DNA from: Microbacterium sp. VKM Ac-2870
Lineage (GTDB): Bacteria > Actinomycetota > Actinomycetes > Actinomycetales > Microbacteriaceae
Reading direction: 5' to 3'
DNA length: 64,000 nt
Assembly: GCF_015350795.1 (NCBI RefSeq)
Contig: NZ_JADKSH010000001.1
Coordinates: forward strand, 186,461 to 250,460
Shown: positions 48,071 to 56,384 of the stretch, piece after piece
Layout: each line of letters starts with the position of its first letter
How positions within the stretch are numbered: the stretch's first letter is position 1
Notes under the pieces: model-generated
What the model was told of the DNA's origin: nothing
Database searches by the model: none
Seen by the model: only the letters and a program-made list of their open reading frames with translations
Made by a program: the position numbers and the translations under genes

Positions 48071-49578
48071 CCGATCTGACCCGCCTGAGCGCGGCCGACC
48101 TCGCGTCGCAGCTGTCCACCGGCGAGATTTCCAGCGTCGAGGCCACGCGCGCGCATCTCGAGCGCATCGCGGACGTCGATGGCGACGTGCATGCCTTCCT
48201 TCACGTCAGCGATCATGCGCTCGACGTCGCCGCGGACATCGATCGCCGACGCGCGGCAGGAGAGCACCTCGGTGAGCTCGCCGGAGTGCCGTTGGCGATC
48301 AAGGACGTGCTTGTCACGACGGATATGCCGTCGACGAGCGGCTCCAAGATCCTCGAGGGTTTCCTCTCGCCCTACGACGCCACCGTCGTCGCCCGCGCCC
48401 GCGCGGCGGGTCTCGTGCCACTCGGCAAGACCAACATGGACGAGTTCGCGATGGGATCCTCCACCGAGCATTCCGCGTACGGTCCCACGCACAACCCGTG
48501 GGATCTCGACCGCATCCCGGGTGGCTCGGGCGGCGGTTCGGCCGCGGCCGTCGCGGCCTTCGAAGCACCGATCGCGCTCGGCTCCGACACCGGCGGCTCC
48601 ATCCGCCAGCCCGCGCACGTGACGGGTACCGTCGGCATGAAGCCGACCTATGGCGGCGTGAGCCGGTTCGGGGCGATCGCCCTGGCATCCTCGCTCGACC
48701 AGGTCGGTCCTGTGTCGCGAACCGTGCTCGACTCCGCGCTGCTGCACGACGTCATCGGCGGCCACGACCCCCACGACGCCACGTCGCTCACCGACGCCTG
48801 GCCGTCCTTCGCCGCAGCCGCCCGGGAGGGCGCGTCCGGAGAGGTGCTGAAGGGTCTCAGGGTCGGCGTCATCAAGGAACTGCCCGACAGCGGGTTCCAG
48901 GCCGGCGTGTCGGCGTCGTTCCGTGGCGCGCTCGCGCTGCTCGAGGCGCAGGGCGCCGAGATCGTCGAGATCAGCGCGCCGCACTTCGAGTACGGGGTCG
49001 CCGCGTACTACCTGATCCTCCCCGCCGAGGCCTCGAGCAACCTGGCTAAATTCGACTCCGTGCGCTTCGGCCTCCGTGTCGACGTCCCCGGTGGCACCGT
49101 CGAGGACGTCATGGCCGCAACCCGCGATGCCGGATTCGGCGACGAGGTGAAGCGTCGCATCATCCTCGGCACCTACGCGCTGTCGGCCGGCTACTACGAC
49201 GCGTACTACGGCAGCGCGCAGAAGGTTCGCACGCTCATCCAGCGTGACTTCGATGCCGCGTTCGCGCAGGTCGATGTCATCGCGACACCGTCGGCTCCGA
49301 CCACCGCGTTCAAGCTCGGCGAGAAGATCGACGATCCGCTGCAGATGTACCTCAACGATGTGACGACGATCCCGGTCAATCTCGCCGGGGTACCGGGCAT
49401 CTCGATCCCGTCGGGGCTGGCCGAGGAGGACGGGTTGCCCGTCGGCATCCAGTTCATCGCTCCGGCGCGTGAAGACGCGCGCCTCTACCGCGTGGGCGCA
49501 GCCGCCGAAGCACTGCTCGTCGATTCGTGGGGTGGTCCCTTGCTGGACCGCGCGCCGCTGCTGGGAGGAAACCGCTGA
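48067..49578 (+). CDS. gatA: Asp/Glu-tRNA amidotransferase subunit A
   Basis: GatA is the amidase that releases ammonia from glutamine. The 503 residues carry the Ser-cisSer-Lys triad: K79 (LAIKDV), S154 ([11 protein letters not shown]) and S178 ([11 protein letters not shown]). The GTG overlaps the gatC stop (GTGA), and the stop overlaps the gatB ATG by one base. Confidence 0.97.
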   Translation: MTDLTRLSAADLASQLSTGEISSVEATRAHLERIADVDGDVHAFLHVSDHALDVAADIDRRRAAGEHLGELAGVPLAIKDVLVTTDMPSTSGSKILEGFLSPYDATVVARARAAGLVPLGKTNMDEFAMGSSTEHSAYGPTHNPWDLDRIPGGSGGGSAAAVAAFEAPIALGSDTGGSIRQPAHVTGTVGMKPTYGGVSRFGAIALASSLDQVGPVSRTVLDSALLHDVIGGHDPHDATSLTDAWPSFAAAAREGASGEVLKGLRVGVIKELPDSGFQAGVSASFRGALALLEAQGAEIVEISAPHFEYGVAAYYLILPAEASSNLAKFDSVRFGLRVDVPGGTVEDVMAATRDAGFGDEVKRRIILGTYALSAGYYDAYYGSAQKVRTLIQRDFDAAFAQVDVIATPSAPTTAFKLGEKIDDPLQMYLNDVTTIPVNLAGVPGISIPSGLAEEDGLPVGIQFIAPAREDARLYRVGAAAEALLVDSWGGPLLDRAPLLGGNR

Positions 49579-51095
49579 TGGCCAAGGCCGCACTCATGGA
49601 CTTCGATGAGGCACTGAAGCTGTACGAGCCCGTGCTCGGCTTCGAGGTGCACGTCGAGCTCAACACCGAGACCAAGATGTTCTCGCCGGCCGGCAACCCG
49701 GCACACGCGTCCAACCACGACGCCGCGCCGAACACACTCGTCGCCCCGGTCGACATGGGCCTGCCGGGGTCGCTTCCGGTTGTCAACGAGACCGCGGTGC
49801 GCTTCTCGATCAGTCTGGGGCTTGCCCTGGGTTGCCAGATCGCTCCGTCGAGCCGATTCGCGCGGAAGAACTACTTCTACCCCGACCTGGGCAAGAACTA
49901 CCAGATCTCGCAGTACGACGAACCGATCGCCTTCGAGGGCCAGGTCCAGGTCGAGCTCACGGACGGCACCGTCTTCGATGTGCCGATCGAGCGTGCACAC
50001 ATGGAAGAGGATGCCGGCAAACTCACCCATGTCGGCGGCGCGACCGGACGTATCCAGGGCGCGGAGTATTCGCTGGTCGACTACAACCGTGCCGGTGTGC
50101 CGCTCGTCGAGATCGTCACCAAGCCGATCTTCGGCGCGGAAGACCGCGCCCCCGAGCTCGCAGCGGCCTACGTGCGCGCCATCCGCGACATCGTCTTGTC
50201 CCTGGGTATCTCCGAGGCGCGGATGGAGCGCGGCAACCTCCGCTGCGACGCGAATGTCTCGTTGCGTCCACGTGGACAGGAGAAGCTCGGCACACGCACG
50301 GAGACGAAGAACGTCAACTCGATGCGCTCCGTCGAACGTGCCGTGCGCCACGAGATCCAGCGCCAGGCGGCCATCCTCGCCGCAGGCGGCACGATCACGC
50401 AGGAGACCCGCCACTGGCACGAGGACACCGGCACGACCTCGCCCGGTCGCCCGAAGTCGGATGCCGATGACTACCGTTACTTCCCGGAGCCCGATCTGCT
50501 GCCGGTTGCACCGTCGCGGGAGCTGATCGAGGGCCTGCGTGCGGAACTTCCCGAGCCGCCGACGGCCCGCCGCCGTCGGCTGAAGGCCGAGTGGGGATTC
50601 GCGGACATCGACTTCCAGGGCATCGTGAACGCGGGTCTGCTCACGGAGGTGGACGCGACGGTCGCGGCCGGCGCCTCACCGACGGCCGCCCGCAAGTGGT
50701 GGATGAGCGAGATCTCACGTCTCGCGAACGCGGAGGGCGTCGAGCCGTCCTCGCTCGTCGAGCCGGCGTCCATCGCGGCTCTCCAAAAGCTGGTGGACGA
50801 CGGGACCCTGACCGACAAACTGGCCCGTCAAGTGCTCGAAGGCGTGATCGCGGGGGAGGGCACGCCGCAGGAAGTCGTCGATGCGCGTGGTCTCGCGGTC
50901 GTCTCCGACGACGGTGCCCTCATCGCTGCAATCGATGAGGCACTGGTGGCTCAGTCGGACGTGCTCGCGAAGATCCGCGATGGCAAGGTGCAGGCCGCCG
51001 GCGCTGTGATCGGCGCGGTCATGAAGGCGATGAAGGGCCAGGCAGACGCCGCCCGCGTGCGCGAGCTCGTGCTCGAACGCGCTGCAGCTCTCTGA
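49578..51095 (+). CDS. gatB: Asp/Glu-tRNA amidotransferase subunit B
   Basis: GatB binds the misacylated tRNA and performs the kinase and amidation step. The 505 residues include [17 protein letters not shown], the metal/nucleotide block [20 protein letters not shown] and the C-terminal YqeY-like tail domain. The ATG shares one base with the gatA stop (TGATG). A 14-bp inverted repeat follows 30 bases after the stop. Confidence 0.97.
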   Translation: MAKAALMDFDEALKLYEPVLGFEVHVELNTETKMFSPAGNPAHASNHDAAPNTLVAPVDMGLPGSLPVVNETAVRFSISLGLALGCQIAPSSRFARKNYFYPDLGKNYQISQYDEPIAFEGQVQVELTDGTVFDVPIERAHMEEDAGKLTHVGGATGRIQGAEYSLVDYNRAGVPLVEIVTKPIFGAEDRAPELAAAYVRAIRDIVLSLGISEARMERGNLRCDANVSLRPRGQEKLGTRTETKNVNSMRSVERAVRHEIQRQAAILAAGGTITQETRHWHEDTGTTSPGRPKSDADDYRYFPEPDLLPVAPSRELIEGLRAELPEPPTARRRRLKAEWGFADIDFQGIVNAGLLTEVDATVAAGASPTAARKWWMSEISRLANAEGVEPSSLVEPASIAALQKLVDDGTLTDKLARQVLEGVIAGEGTPQEVVDARGLAVVSDDGALIAAIDEALVAQSDVLAKIRDGKVQAAGAVIGAVMKAMKGQADAARVRELVLERAAAL

Positions 51096-51125
51096 CCGCC
51101 TGACTGACAGAGCGACACGACCTGA

Positions 51126-51161
51126 GTCGGTGACGCCACCCGTGTCGGTGGCGTCACCGAC
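51126..51161. promoter_or_regulatory. 14-bp perfect inverted repeat between gatB and dinB
   Basis: The arms 51126-51139 and 51148-51161 are perfectly complementary with an 8-base loop. Each arm also contains a near-palindrome, GGTGACGCCACC at 51129-51140 and GGTGGCGTCACC at 51147-51158, spaced 18 bp apart. It may end the gatCAB transcript, and its right arm reaches the candidate dinB -10 (GACAAT, 51159-51164, six bases before the ATG), so it may also be a double operator. Confidence 0.55.
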
Positions 51162-51170
51162 AATGGATGC

Positions 51171-52430
51171 ATGGGACGCGGCGACGGATCGGGACGGATC
51201 GTCTCTCCCGACGACGCCGATGACACCGGAACACGCATCCTCCACGTCGACATGGACGCGTTCTACGCATCGGTCGAGGTGCTGGACGACCCTACACTGG
51301 CCGGAAAGCCGCTGATCGTCGGCGGCATGGAGGGGCGCGGCGTTGTTGCCAGTGCGTCGTACGAGGCGCGCCGCTTCGGAGTCAGATCCGCGATGGGCGT
51401 TGCGCAGGCGCTGAGGCTGTGTCCGCAGGCGATCGTCGTGACACCGCATTTCGAGCGGTACGCCGCGCTCTCGCGACAGATCATGGCGATCTTCCACGGC
51501 ATCACGCCGCTCGTTGAGCCGTTGTCGATCGACGAGGCGTTTCTCGACGTCGCCGGCGCGCGACGGCTCTGGGGATCGCCCGGAGAGATCGCCCGCATGC
51601 TGCGTGCTCGGGTGCGCGCCGAGACCGGCCTCGTGTGCAGCGTGGGCGTGGCCGCGACGAAGCACGTCGCCAAGATCGCCTCGACGCGCTCGAAACCCGA
51701 TGGTCTGCTGATCGTCAGCGAGCCCGACACGGCGGCGTTCCTGGCCGCACTTCCCGTCTCGGCTTTATGGGGCGTCGGCCCCAAGGCCGCCGAGGCTCTC
51801 GAAGGGCGCGGCATCCGGTTGGTATCGGACATCCTCGCGTCACCGCGCGGGGTACTCGACCGGGCCCTCGGCGCCGCGGGCGGAGAGCGCATCTGGCAGC
51901 TCGCGCACGGCAACGACCCTCGCGCCGTCGAAACCGAGCGGGTCGAGAAGAGCATCGGGCACGAGGAGACCTTCCTGCAGGACGTCAGCGACACTGCGGT
52001 GCTGCGCAGCGAACTGAGACGGCTCGCCGACCGCGTCGCCTCACGATTGCGTGCGGGCGGCTGGCGGTCGGGCACGATCGCCGTGAAGCTCCGCTACGCC
52101 GACTTCACGACCCTGTCGCGATCGAGCTCGCTGGGCGAGGCCACCGACGTCGGACAGCGCATCGGGGATGTCGCCATCGGCCTCTTCGAGAGCATCGAAC
52201 TGACCCAGCCGGTGCGCCTGATCGGTGTGCGCGCCGAGAAGCTGCGTGGCGGCACGAACGGCGCGATCGCGCTCTGGGACGACGACGAGGATTGGCGGCG
52301 CGTGGATGCCGCCCTCGACGATGCGCGCGACAGGTTCGGCGGGGGAGCGGTGACGCGGGCGAGCGTGCTGGGTCCGCGCCGCGATGTCAATGCCCTCCCG
52401 ACGAATCCCCGGATGCCTCGCACGGACTGA
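51171..52430 (+). CDS. dinB: DNA polymerase IV (Y family)
   Basis: DinB copies damaged DNA with low fidelity. The 419 residues include HVDMDAFYASVE (metal-binding D27), SIDEAFLDV (D119, E120), the thumb/HhH region (LWGVGPKAAEALEGRGI) and the little-finger domain. The ATG at 51171 adds about 20 acidic residues before the core; it lies six bases from GACAAT. I see no canonical actinobacterial LexA box in front of it. Confidence 0.94.
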   Translation: MGRGDGSGRIVSPDDADDTGTRILHVDMDAFYASVEVLDDPTLAGKPLIVGGMEGRGVVASASYEARRFGVRSAMGVAQALRLCPQAIVVTPHFERYAALSRQIMAIFHGITPLVEPLSIDEAFLDVAGARRLWGSPGEIARMLRARVRAETGLVCSVGVAATKHVAKIASTRSKPDGLLIVSEPDTAAFLAALPVSALWGVGPKAAEALEGRGIRLVSDILASPRGVLDRALGAAGGERIWQLAHGNDPRAVETERVEKSIGHEETFLQDVSDTAVLRSELRRLADRVASRLRAGGWRSGTIAVKLRYADFTTLSRSSSLGEATDVGQRIGDVAIGLFESIELTQPVRLIGVRAEKLRGGTNGAIALWDDDEDWRRVDAALDDARDRFGGGAVTRASVLGPRRDVNALPTNPRMPRTD

Positions 52431-52440
52431 TCTTCCGGGC

Positions 52441-52446
52441 TACGGT
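52441..52446 (+). promoter_or_regulatory. leaderless promoter (-10 TACGGT)
   Basis: TACGGT is followed by six bases and ATG at 52453 of the GerW-like gene. The box starts 10 bases after the dinB stop. Confidence 0.5.
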
Positions 52447-52452
52447 GGTGCC

Positions 52453-52773
52453 ATGCCCAATCTCGAACTCGAACTCGGCAAGCAGTCCGCATCCCTCGGC
52501 GTGAACAGCGTCTACGGCGAGCAGCAGGATGTCGACGGCATCCGCCTGATCCCGGTGGCGATCTCGTGGTCGGGGTTCGGCGCAGGCGAGGACGAGAGCG
52601 GCAACAACGGCGGGGGAGGCGGCGGGTTCGCGGCGCCCGTCGGAGCTTACATCCGCAAGGGGGATGACCTGCGGTTCGAGCCGAACCTCGTGTCGCTGAT
52701 CGCCGTCGCGATCCCGTTCGTCTGGGTCGCCGGACGCACGCTCAGTCGCGTCATCCGTGCCCTCAAGCGCTGA
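52453..52773 (+). CDS. GerW (YtfJ)-like protein
   Basis: The 106-residue protein has the GerW pattern: a short start (NLELELGKQSASLGVNSVYG), a strand with DVDGIRLIPVAISWSGFG, a glycine-rich loop with seven consecutive Gly/Asn-type residues, then VGAYIRKGD and a C-terminal hydrophobic helix (LIAVAIPFVWVAG). In bacilli the family acts in spores, but this lineage does not make endospores, so the role here is unknown, perhaps a membrane-associated stress protein. Confidence 0.75.
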   Translation: MPNLELELGKQSASLGVNSVYGEQQDVDGIRLIPVAISWSGFGAGEDESGNNGGGGGGFAAPVGAYIRKGDDLRFEPNLVSLIAVAIPFVWVAGRTLSRVIRALKR

Positions 52774-53332
52774 TCCGGTCGACGCCGCGCTGGAACGCGC
52801 GGTGACGGAGGTTCAGCAGGCTGTGGCAGCGCTCTCGCCCGAGATCGTGCCCGTGGTGCTGATCGATGGGCGTTCTGGTGCGGGTAAATCTACTGTTGCC
52901 GCCCGGCTGCGAAAGCGGTGGACCGGTGCCGTGAATGTGATCGGCCTCGATGAGCTGTATCCCGGCTGGGATGGGCTCTCGGAGGGCGCCGAGATCGTGC
53001 GCACGCGAATCCTCGAACCGATCGCACGCGGGACAGATGCGTTCTGGAACCGCTGGGACTGGGAGAACGGGCGTCCCGCCGAGGAAGTGATGACCCCGGC
53101 GTCTCTTCCCCTCATCATCGAAGGTGCAGGGGTTCTCACCGCCGCGTCCGCTCCGCTCGCGCATGTGCGCCTGTGGTTGGAGTCGCCCGAACCCGCGCGA
53201 CGTGATCGGGCGCTCGCTCGCGATGGTGACACCTATCGACCGCATTGGTCTCGATGGGCCCAGCAGGAAGAAGCACACCTCCGCACCCATTCGCCGCACG
53301 CGCACGCGACGATCCGCATCGACATACCCTGA
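52757..53332 (+). CDS. P-loop nucleoside/uridine kinase-like ATPase
   Basis: The 191-residue protein has Walker A GRSGAGKST at 38-46, a following Leu-Asp-Glu strand (NVIGLDELYPGWDG) and an RD-rich lid (SPEPARRDRALARDGD), like uridine kinase/shikimate-kinase-type small-molecule kinases. The substrate is not evident. GTG at 52757 overlaps the preceding gene by 17 bases; a later GTG at 52799 would avoid overlap and still keep the P-loop. Confidence 0.8.
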   Translation: MPSSADPVDAALERAVTEVQQAVAALSPEIVPVVLIDGRSGAGKSTVAARLRKRWTGAVNVIGLDELYPGWDGLSEGAEIVRTRILEPIARGTDAFWNRWDWENGRPAEEVMTPASLPLIIEGAGVLTAASAPLAHVRLWLESPEPARRDRALARDGDTYRPHWSRWAQQEEAHLRTHSPHAHATIRIDIP

Positions 53333-53353
53333 CGAACGGGTCGGTTCCGTCAG
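53329..53353. terminator. hairpin spanning both stops of convergent genes
   Basis: CTGACGAAC (53329-53337) pairs with GTTCCGTCAG (53344-53353) with one bulged base. The TGA of the kinase gene and the TGA of the DUF2017 gene lie in opposite arms, so it can serve both directions. Confidence 0.45.
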
Positions 53354-53835
53354 TCGCCGAGCGTCTGAAGGAGCCCTTCGAGCCGGTATCCGAGCCAGTT
53401 GTAGACGCCGAAGCGAGGATCGTCGTCCTGATCGTCGTCGGCGGTGACCCCGAGACGGGTCGCCACCACAAGACGCAGCGCGGTGAGAGTGCGCAGCCAT
53501 GCAGCGACGGGTTCATCATCGAGCTCGATCACGAGCGCCTCTTCGGCATCGACGCGGTCGATGTCGGCGGGGCGCAGAGTCACGCCATCGCGTTGGAGCG
53601 AGGCGAGCACGACATCGGCATCCGCTCGCCGTCGGCTCAGCAGATCTGCCTCTGTCAGCCGACGGAACTCCCCGGCAGCCTCCACGTCGTCTGCGTAGGC
53701 ATCGGGGACGAGCCGAGCAACCGCCGGGTCGTCTGCAACCGTGTTCGTCTCGTCGAGCAACTCGGTGAACTGCTCGACGAGGTCGGTCAGATGAGCCGCT
53801 TCCCACGCGGAGAGCTCCATCACCACCGTGGTCAT
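53350..53835 (-). CDS. DUF2017 family protein
   Basis: This 161-residue acidic protein of unknown function is typically found next to clpS in actinobacteria. It starts MTTVVMELSAWEAAHLTDLV and ends FGVYNWLGYRLEGLLQTL. There is no membrane segment. Its ATG overlaps the clpS stop by four bases, so expression is coupled to ClpS, hinting at a role in proteolysis. Confidence 0.85.
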   Translation of the reverse strand: MTTVVMELSAWEAAHLTDLVEQFTELLDETNTVADDPAVARLVPDAYADDVEAAGEFRRLTEADLLSRRRADADVVLASLQRDGVTLRPADIDRVDAEEALVIELDDEPVAAWLRTLTALRLVVATRLGVTADDDQDDDPRFGVYNWLGYRLEGLLQTLGD

Positions 53836-54116
53836 TCCTCGCCCTTCCTCACGGTCGCCCAGAGGCCGTAGTCGTGCATCGCCTGCACGTGCAGCTCCAT
53901 CTGCTCGCGCGCTCCCTCTGCCACCACAGCATGCCCCTCGTGATGCACGAGCAGCATGAGGTGCTCCGCGCGCTCGCGCGAGTAGCCGAAGTAGGTGCGG
54001 AACACGTGCACCACGTAACTCATCAGGTTGACCGGGTCGTTCCACACCACCGCTTGCCAGGGCTGCGAGACGACCGCGCTCTCCACGAGACGCATGTCTT
54101 CGAGCGGGATCGTCAT
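53832..54116 (-). CDS. clpS: ATP-dependent Clp protease adaptor ClpS
   Basis: ClpS delivers N-degron substrates to ClpC/ClpA. The 94-residue protein shows the fold motif VVWNDPVNLMSYVVHVF, the histidine-containing HHEGHAVVAEG pocket and the ligand helix EHLMLLVH. The ATG at 54116 overlaps the metallopeptidase stop (ATGA), preferred over GTG 54122. Confidence 0.95.
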   Translation of the reverse strand: MTIPLEDMRLVESAVVSQPWQAVVWNDPVNLMSYVVHVFRTYFGYSRERAEHLMLLVHHEGHAVVAEGAREQMELHVQAMHDYGLWATVRKGEE

Positions 54117-54463
54117 GCCCACCCCAGTTCGTGCAGCCGTTCGTCGTCGATGCCGTAGAAGTGCGCGATCTCGTGGACGAGCGTGGTGTGCACCTCATCG
54201 CGCAGCTCGCCGAGAGTGTCGCAGCTGAGCAGGTGTGGCTCGCGGTAGACGATGATCCGGTCGGGCAGCTCTCCCGAACCATAGCGATCTCGCTCGGTCA
54301 AGGCGAGTCCGTCGTAGAGGCCGAGCAGATCGAGTGAACCGTCTTCGGGGCGATCTTCCACGATGAAAATCACGTTGTCGAGCCCGACGACCATCTCCGC
54401 CGGCAGCAGGTCGATCTCCTGGGCGACGAGATCGTCGAAGTCGTCGGCATCCAACTCGATCAC
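54113..54463 (-). CDS. metallopeptidase family protein (HExxH)
   Basis: The 116-residue soluble protein is a minimal zincin-like protein with H97, E98 and H101 in LVHEIAHFYGID and a downstream acid at D106. The substrate is unknown. GTG at 54463 follows GGAGG by about six bases. It is the first gene of the metallopeptidase-clpS-DUF2017 cluster, with ATGA overlaps at each join. Confidence 0.88.
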   Translation of the reverse strand: MIELDADDFDDLVAQEIDLLPAEMVVGLDNVIFIVEDRPEDGSLDLLGLYDGLALTERDRYGSGELPDRIIVYREPHLLSCDTLGELRDEVHTTLVHEIAHFYGIDDERLHELGWA

Positions 54464-54491
54464 GCAGACCTCCCTGCAGGGGAGTAAGTGG

Positions 54492-54565
54492 GGTGGCTAA
54501 CGGGGCTTGAACCCGCGACCCCCGCGACCACAACGCGGTGCTCTACCAACTGAGCTATAGCCACC
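54492..54565 (-). tRNA. tRNA-His (anticodon GTG)
   Basis: The minus strand folds as a full cloverleaf: acceptor GTGGCTA/TAGCCAC, D arm AGCTCAGTTGGTAGAGC, anticodon loop TTGTGGT with GTG, and T arm GCGGGTTCAAGCCCCGT-like. It carries the encoded G-1 and C73 identity pair of tRNA-His. CCA is not encoded. Confidence 0.95.
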
Positions 54566-54598
54566 ATGTTCCTGTTTCCAGGCAACCAGTCGATTGTA

Positions 54599-55222
54599 TT
54601 ACACACCTGGAGCGAACGACGACACGGCCGACGCCGCGGCCTCGCGCGCTTGATCGCTGGTGGGACCCGGTGCCGGAACGAAGACCGCTTCGCGGTAATA
54701 GGCCAGCTCGCGGATCGACTCCTGGATGTCGGCGAGGGCACGGTGTCCGCCGTCCTTCGTCGGCGCGTTGAAGTACGCACGCGGATACCAGCGGCGTGAC
54801 AGCTCCTTGATGCTGGAGACGTCGACGCTGCGGTAGTGCAGCCAGCGATCGACCCGCGGCATGTACTTCGCCAGGAACATCCGGTCGGTACCGATCGTGT
54901 TCCCCGCCAGTGGAGCCTTGCCCTCGGGGGCGAAACGCTGGATGTACTCGAGCGCCTCGAACTCGGCCTCTGCGAGGCTCACCCCGTCGACGATCTCGTC
55001 GAGTAGACCGGAGGAGGCGTGCATCTTGGTCACGAAGTCATTCATGTTGGCGAGCGCCGAGGCATCGGGTTTGATGACGATCTGAAAACCCGGATCGAGC
55101 ACGTTGAGTTCGAAGTCGGTGACGATGATCGCGATCTCCACCAGTTCGTCCACCTCGAGATCGAGGCCTGTCATCTCGCAGTCGATCCAGACGAGGCGGT
55201 CGTTCTCCGCGGCATTCACCAT
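54599..55222 (-). CDS. orn: oligoribonuclease
   Basis: Orn degrades very short RNAs to mononucleotides and is common in actinobacteria. The 207-residue DEDDh exonuclease has D14/E16 in IDCEMTGLD, the middle acid near NTIGTDRMFLAKYMP, and the final acids in HRALADIQESI. ATG 55222 is leaderless, six bases from TAGGAT. Confidence 0.96.
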   Translation of the reverse strand: MVNAAENDRLVWIDCEMTGLDLEVDELVEIAIIVTDFELNVLDPGFQIVIKPDASALANMNDFVTKMHASSGLLDEIVDGVSLAEAEFEALEYIQRFAPEGKAPLAGNTIGTDRMFLAKYMPRVDRWLHYRSVDVSSIKELSRRWYPRAYFNAPTKDGGHRALADIQESIRELAYYREAVFVPAPGPTSDQAREAAASAVSSFAPGV

Positions 55223-55228
55223 GCGTTC

Positions 55229-55234
55229 ATCCTA
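55229..55234 (-). promoter_or_regulatory. leaderless promoter of orn (-10 TAGGAT)
   Basis: On the minus strand TAGGAT is followed by six bases and the ATG at 55222. Confidence 0.55.
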
Positions 55235-55304
55235 ACGAGAGCCCCCGACCTCGGCGCTGTCGCCGACGGGGTGAGGCGACCCGACGTCGTGAGCGCAGTC
55301 ACAG

Positions 55305-55310
55305 TACGCT
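55305..55310 (+). promoter_or_regulatory. -10 box (TACGCT) of tRNA-Arg
   Basis: TACGCT ends nine bases before the mature 5' end of the tRNA, so the precursor would have a very short 5' leader. Confidence 0.45.
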
Positions 55311-55319
55311 GGGTGTCGC

Positions 55320-55391
55320 GCCTCCGTAGCTCAGTGGAAGAGCGACGGCCTTCTAATCCGTTGGTCGCAGGTTCGAATCCTGCCGGGGGCA
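55320..55391 (+). tRNA. tRNA-Arg (anticodon TCT)
   Basis: The cloverleaf has acceptor GCCTCCG/CGGGGGC, D arm AGCTCAGTGGAAGAGC, anticodon loop CTTCTAA with TCT, and T arm GCAGGTTCGAATCCTGC. CCA is not encoded. Confidence 0.95.
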
Positions 55392-55465
55392 CTCCGATCC
55401 CGTCCGCGCATCCCCTCGCGCGATCGCGCCGTGCGGCGTAGCGTCGTCGACGACGAGAGGAATCA

Positions 55466-55678
55466 ATGATGACCACCACATCGTCCACGATCTGGGTCGC
55501 GTACGGCGCCGAAGGCAACGTCGTCGGCACGGTTCGAAAGACCGAGGAAGGCTATACGTCGACCGTCGCGGGTGCCGACGCGAGTATCGGAACGTATCCG
55601 AATATGGATATCGCCAAGAACGCACTGCACGCACATCTCGCGCCCGGGTCGGAGTGGCCACGGTTCCGCGAGCACTGA
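55466..55678 (+). CDS. 70-residue small protein (hypothetical)
   Basis: Not recognised. The protein begins MMTTTSSTIWVAYGAEGNVVG and includes VRKTEEGYTSTVAGADAS and a helix (MDIAKNALHAHL). It has no signal or membrane segment and no catalytic motif; the size and mixed strand-helix pattern suggest a small single domain. AGAGGA precedes the ATG at 55466; an adjacent ATG at 55469 is possible. It lies just after tRNA-Arg. Confidence 0.6.
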   Translation: MMTTTSSTIWVAYGAEGNVVGTVRKTEEGYTSTVAGADASIGTYPNMDIAKNALHAHLAPGSEWPRFREH

Positions 55679-55698
55679 GCGCGGGTGCGGCGCGGCGG

Positions 55699-56322
55699 CT
55701 ATGCCGTGGCGCCGGTGAGCGACGACACCGGTCGAGACGCTGAACGACGCGCGGAACGATCGAGCAGCGGCAGCGCGAGGTGCACGAGCGGTCCGATCCC
55801 CGCGGCGAAGATCACCGTACCGATGCCGACGGTGCCGCCGAGAAGCCAGCCCGCCAACAGGACAGAGGCCTCGACGCCGAGTCGACATGCCCAGATGGGC
55901 CATCCGAACCGCGCATTCATGCCCGTCATCAGTCCGTCTCGCGGCCCGGCCCCGAGATGTGCGCCGATGTAGATCCCGGATGCCAGTGCCACCAACACCA
56001 TGCCCGCGATGAAGACCGCGAGCTGAAGGCCGAACCCGGACACAGCCGGCACGACGCCGATGGTGACCTGCATGCTCGTTCCGACGAGCAGGATGTTGGC
56101 GATCGTGCCGATGCCCGGGCGCTGTCGAAGCGGAAGCCAGAGCAGGAGAACGAGGAGGCCCACCACGTTCGTGACCCACCCGATTCCGACGCCGGTCTGA
56201 ACGGACAATCCCTGCGCGAACACCGTCCACGGGTCCGCGCCGATGTCGGCGCGAACCATGATTCCGCAGCCAGCTCCATACAGAACGAGCCCGATCAACA
56301 GCCGGATGACGCGAATACTCAT
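55699..56322 (-). CDS. YczE/YyaS family membrane protein
   Basis: The 207-residue protein has five to six membrane helices and the family start VIRLLIGLVLYGAGCGIMVRADIGADPWTVFAQGL in parts, with a second similar half (IYIGAHLGAGPRDGLMTGMN). Its function is not known, possibly transport. It is divergent from a MocR-type regulator, the pairing seen for yczE and yczR in other bacteria, so the regulator likely controls it. Confidence 0.85.
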   Translation of the reverse strand: MSIRVIRLLIGLVLYGAGCGIMVRADIGADPWTVFAQGLSVQTGVGIGWVTNVVGLLVLLLWLPLRQRPGIGTIANILLVGTSMQVTIGVVPAVSGFGLQLAVFIAGMVLVALASGIYIGAHLGAGPRDGLMTGMNARFGWPIWACRLGVEASVLLAGWLLGGTVGIGTVIFAAGIGPLVHLALPLLDRSARRSASRPVSSLTGATA

Positions 56323-56341
56323 GCAGACATTTCATCGCACA

Positions 56342-56366
56342 ATTGGCTATTGCCACCCAGACCAAT
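56342..56366. promoter_or_regulatory. possible MocR operator between yczE and yczR
   Basis: ATTGG at 56342-56346 is mirrored by CCAAT at 56362-56366, and the -35 box of the regulator gene lies inside. MocR regulators bind between the divergent genes they control; the exact site is a guess. Confidence 0.3.
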
Positions 56367-56377
56367 CTCGATAAGGT
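56350..56377 (+). promoter_or_regulatory. promoter of the MocR regulator gene
   Basis: TTGCCA at 56350-56355 and TAAGGT at 56372-56377 are 16 bases apart. The in-frame GTG at 56385 follows seven bases later, indicating leaderless translation and setting the start. Confidence 0.5.
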
Positions 56378-56384
56378 GGCTGGT

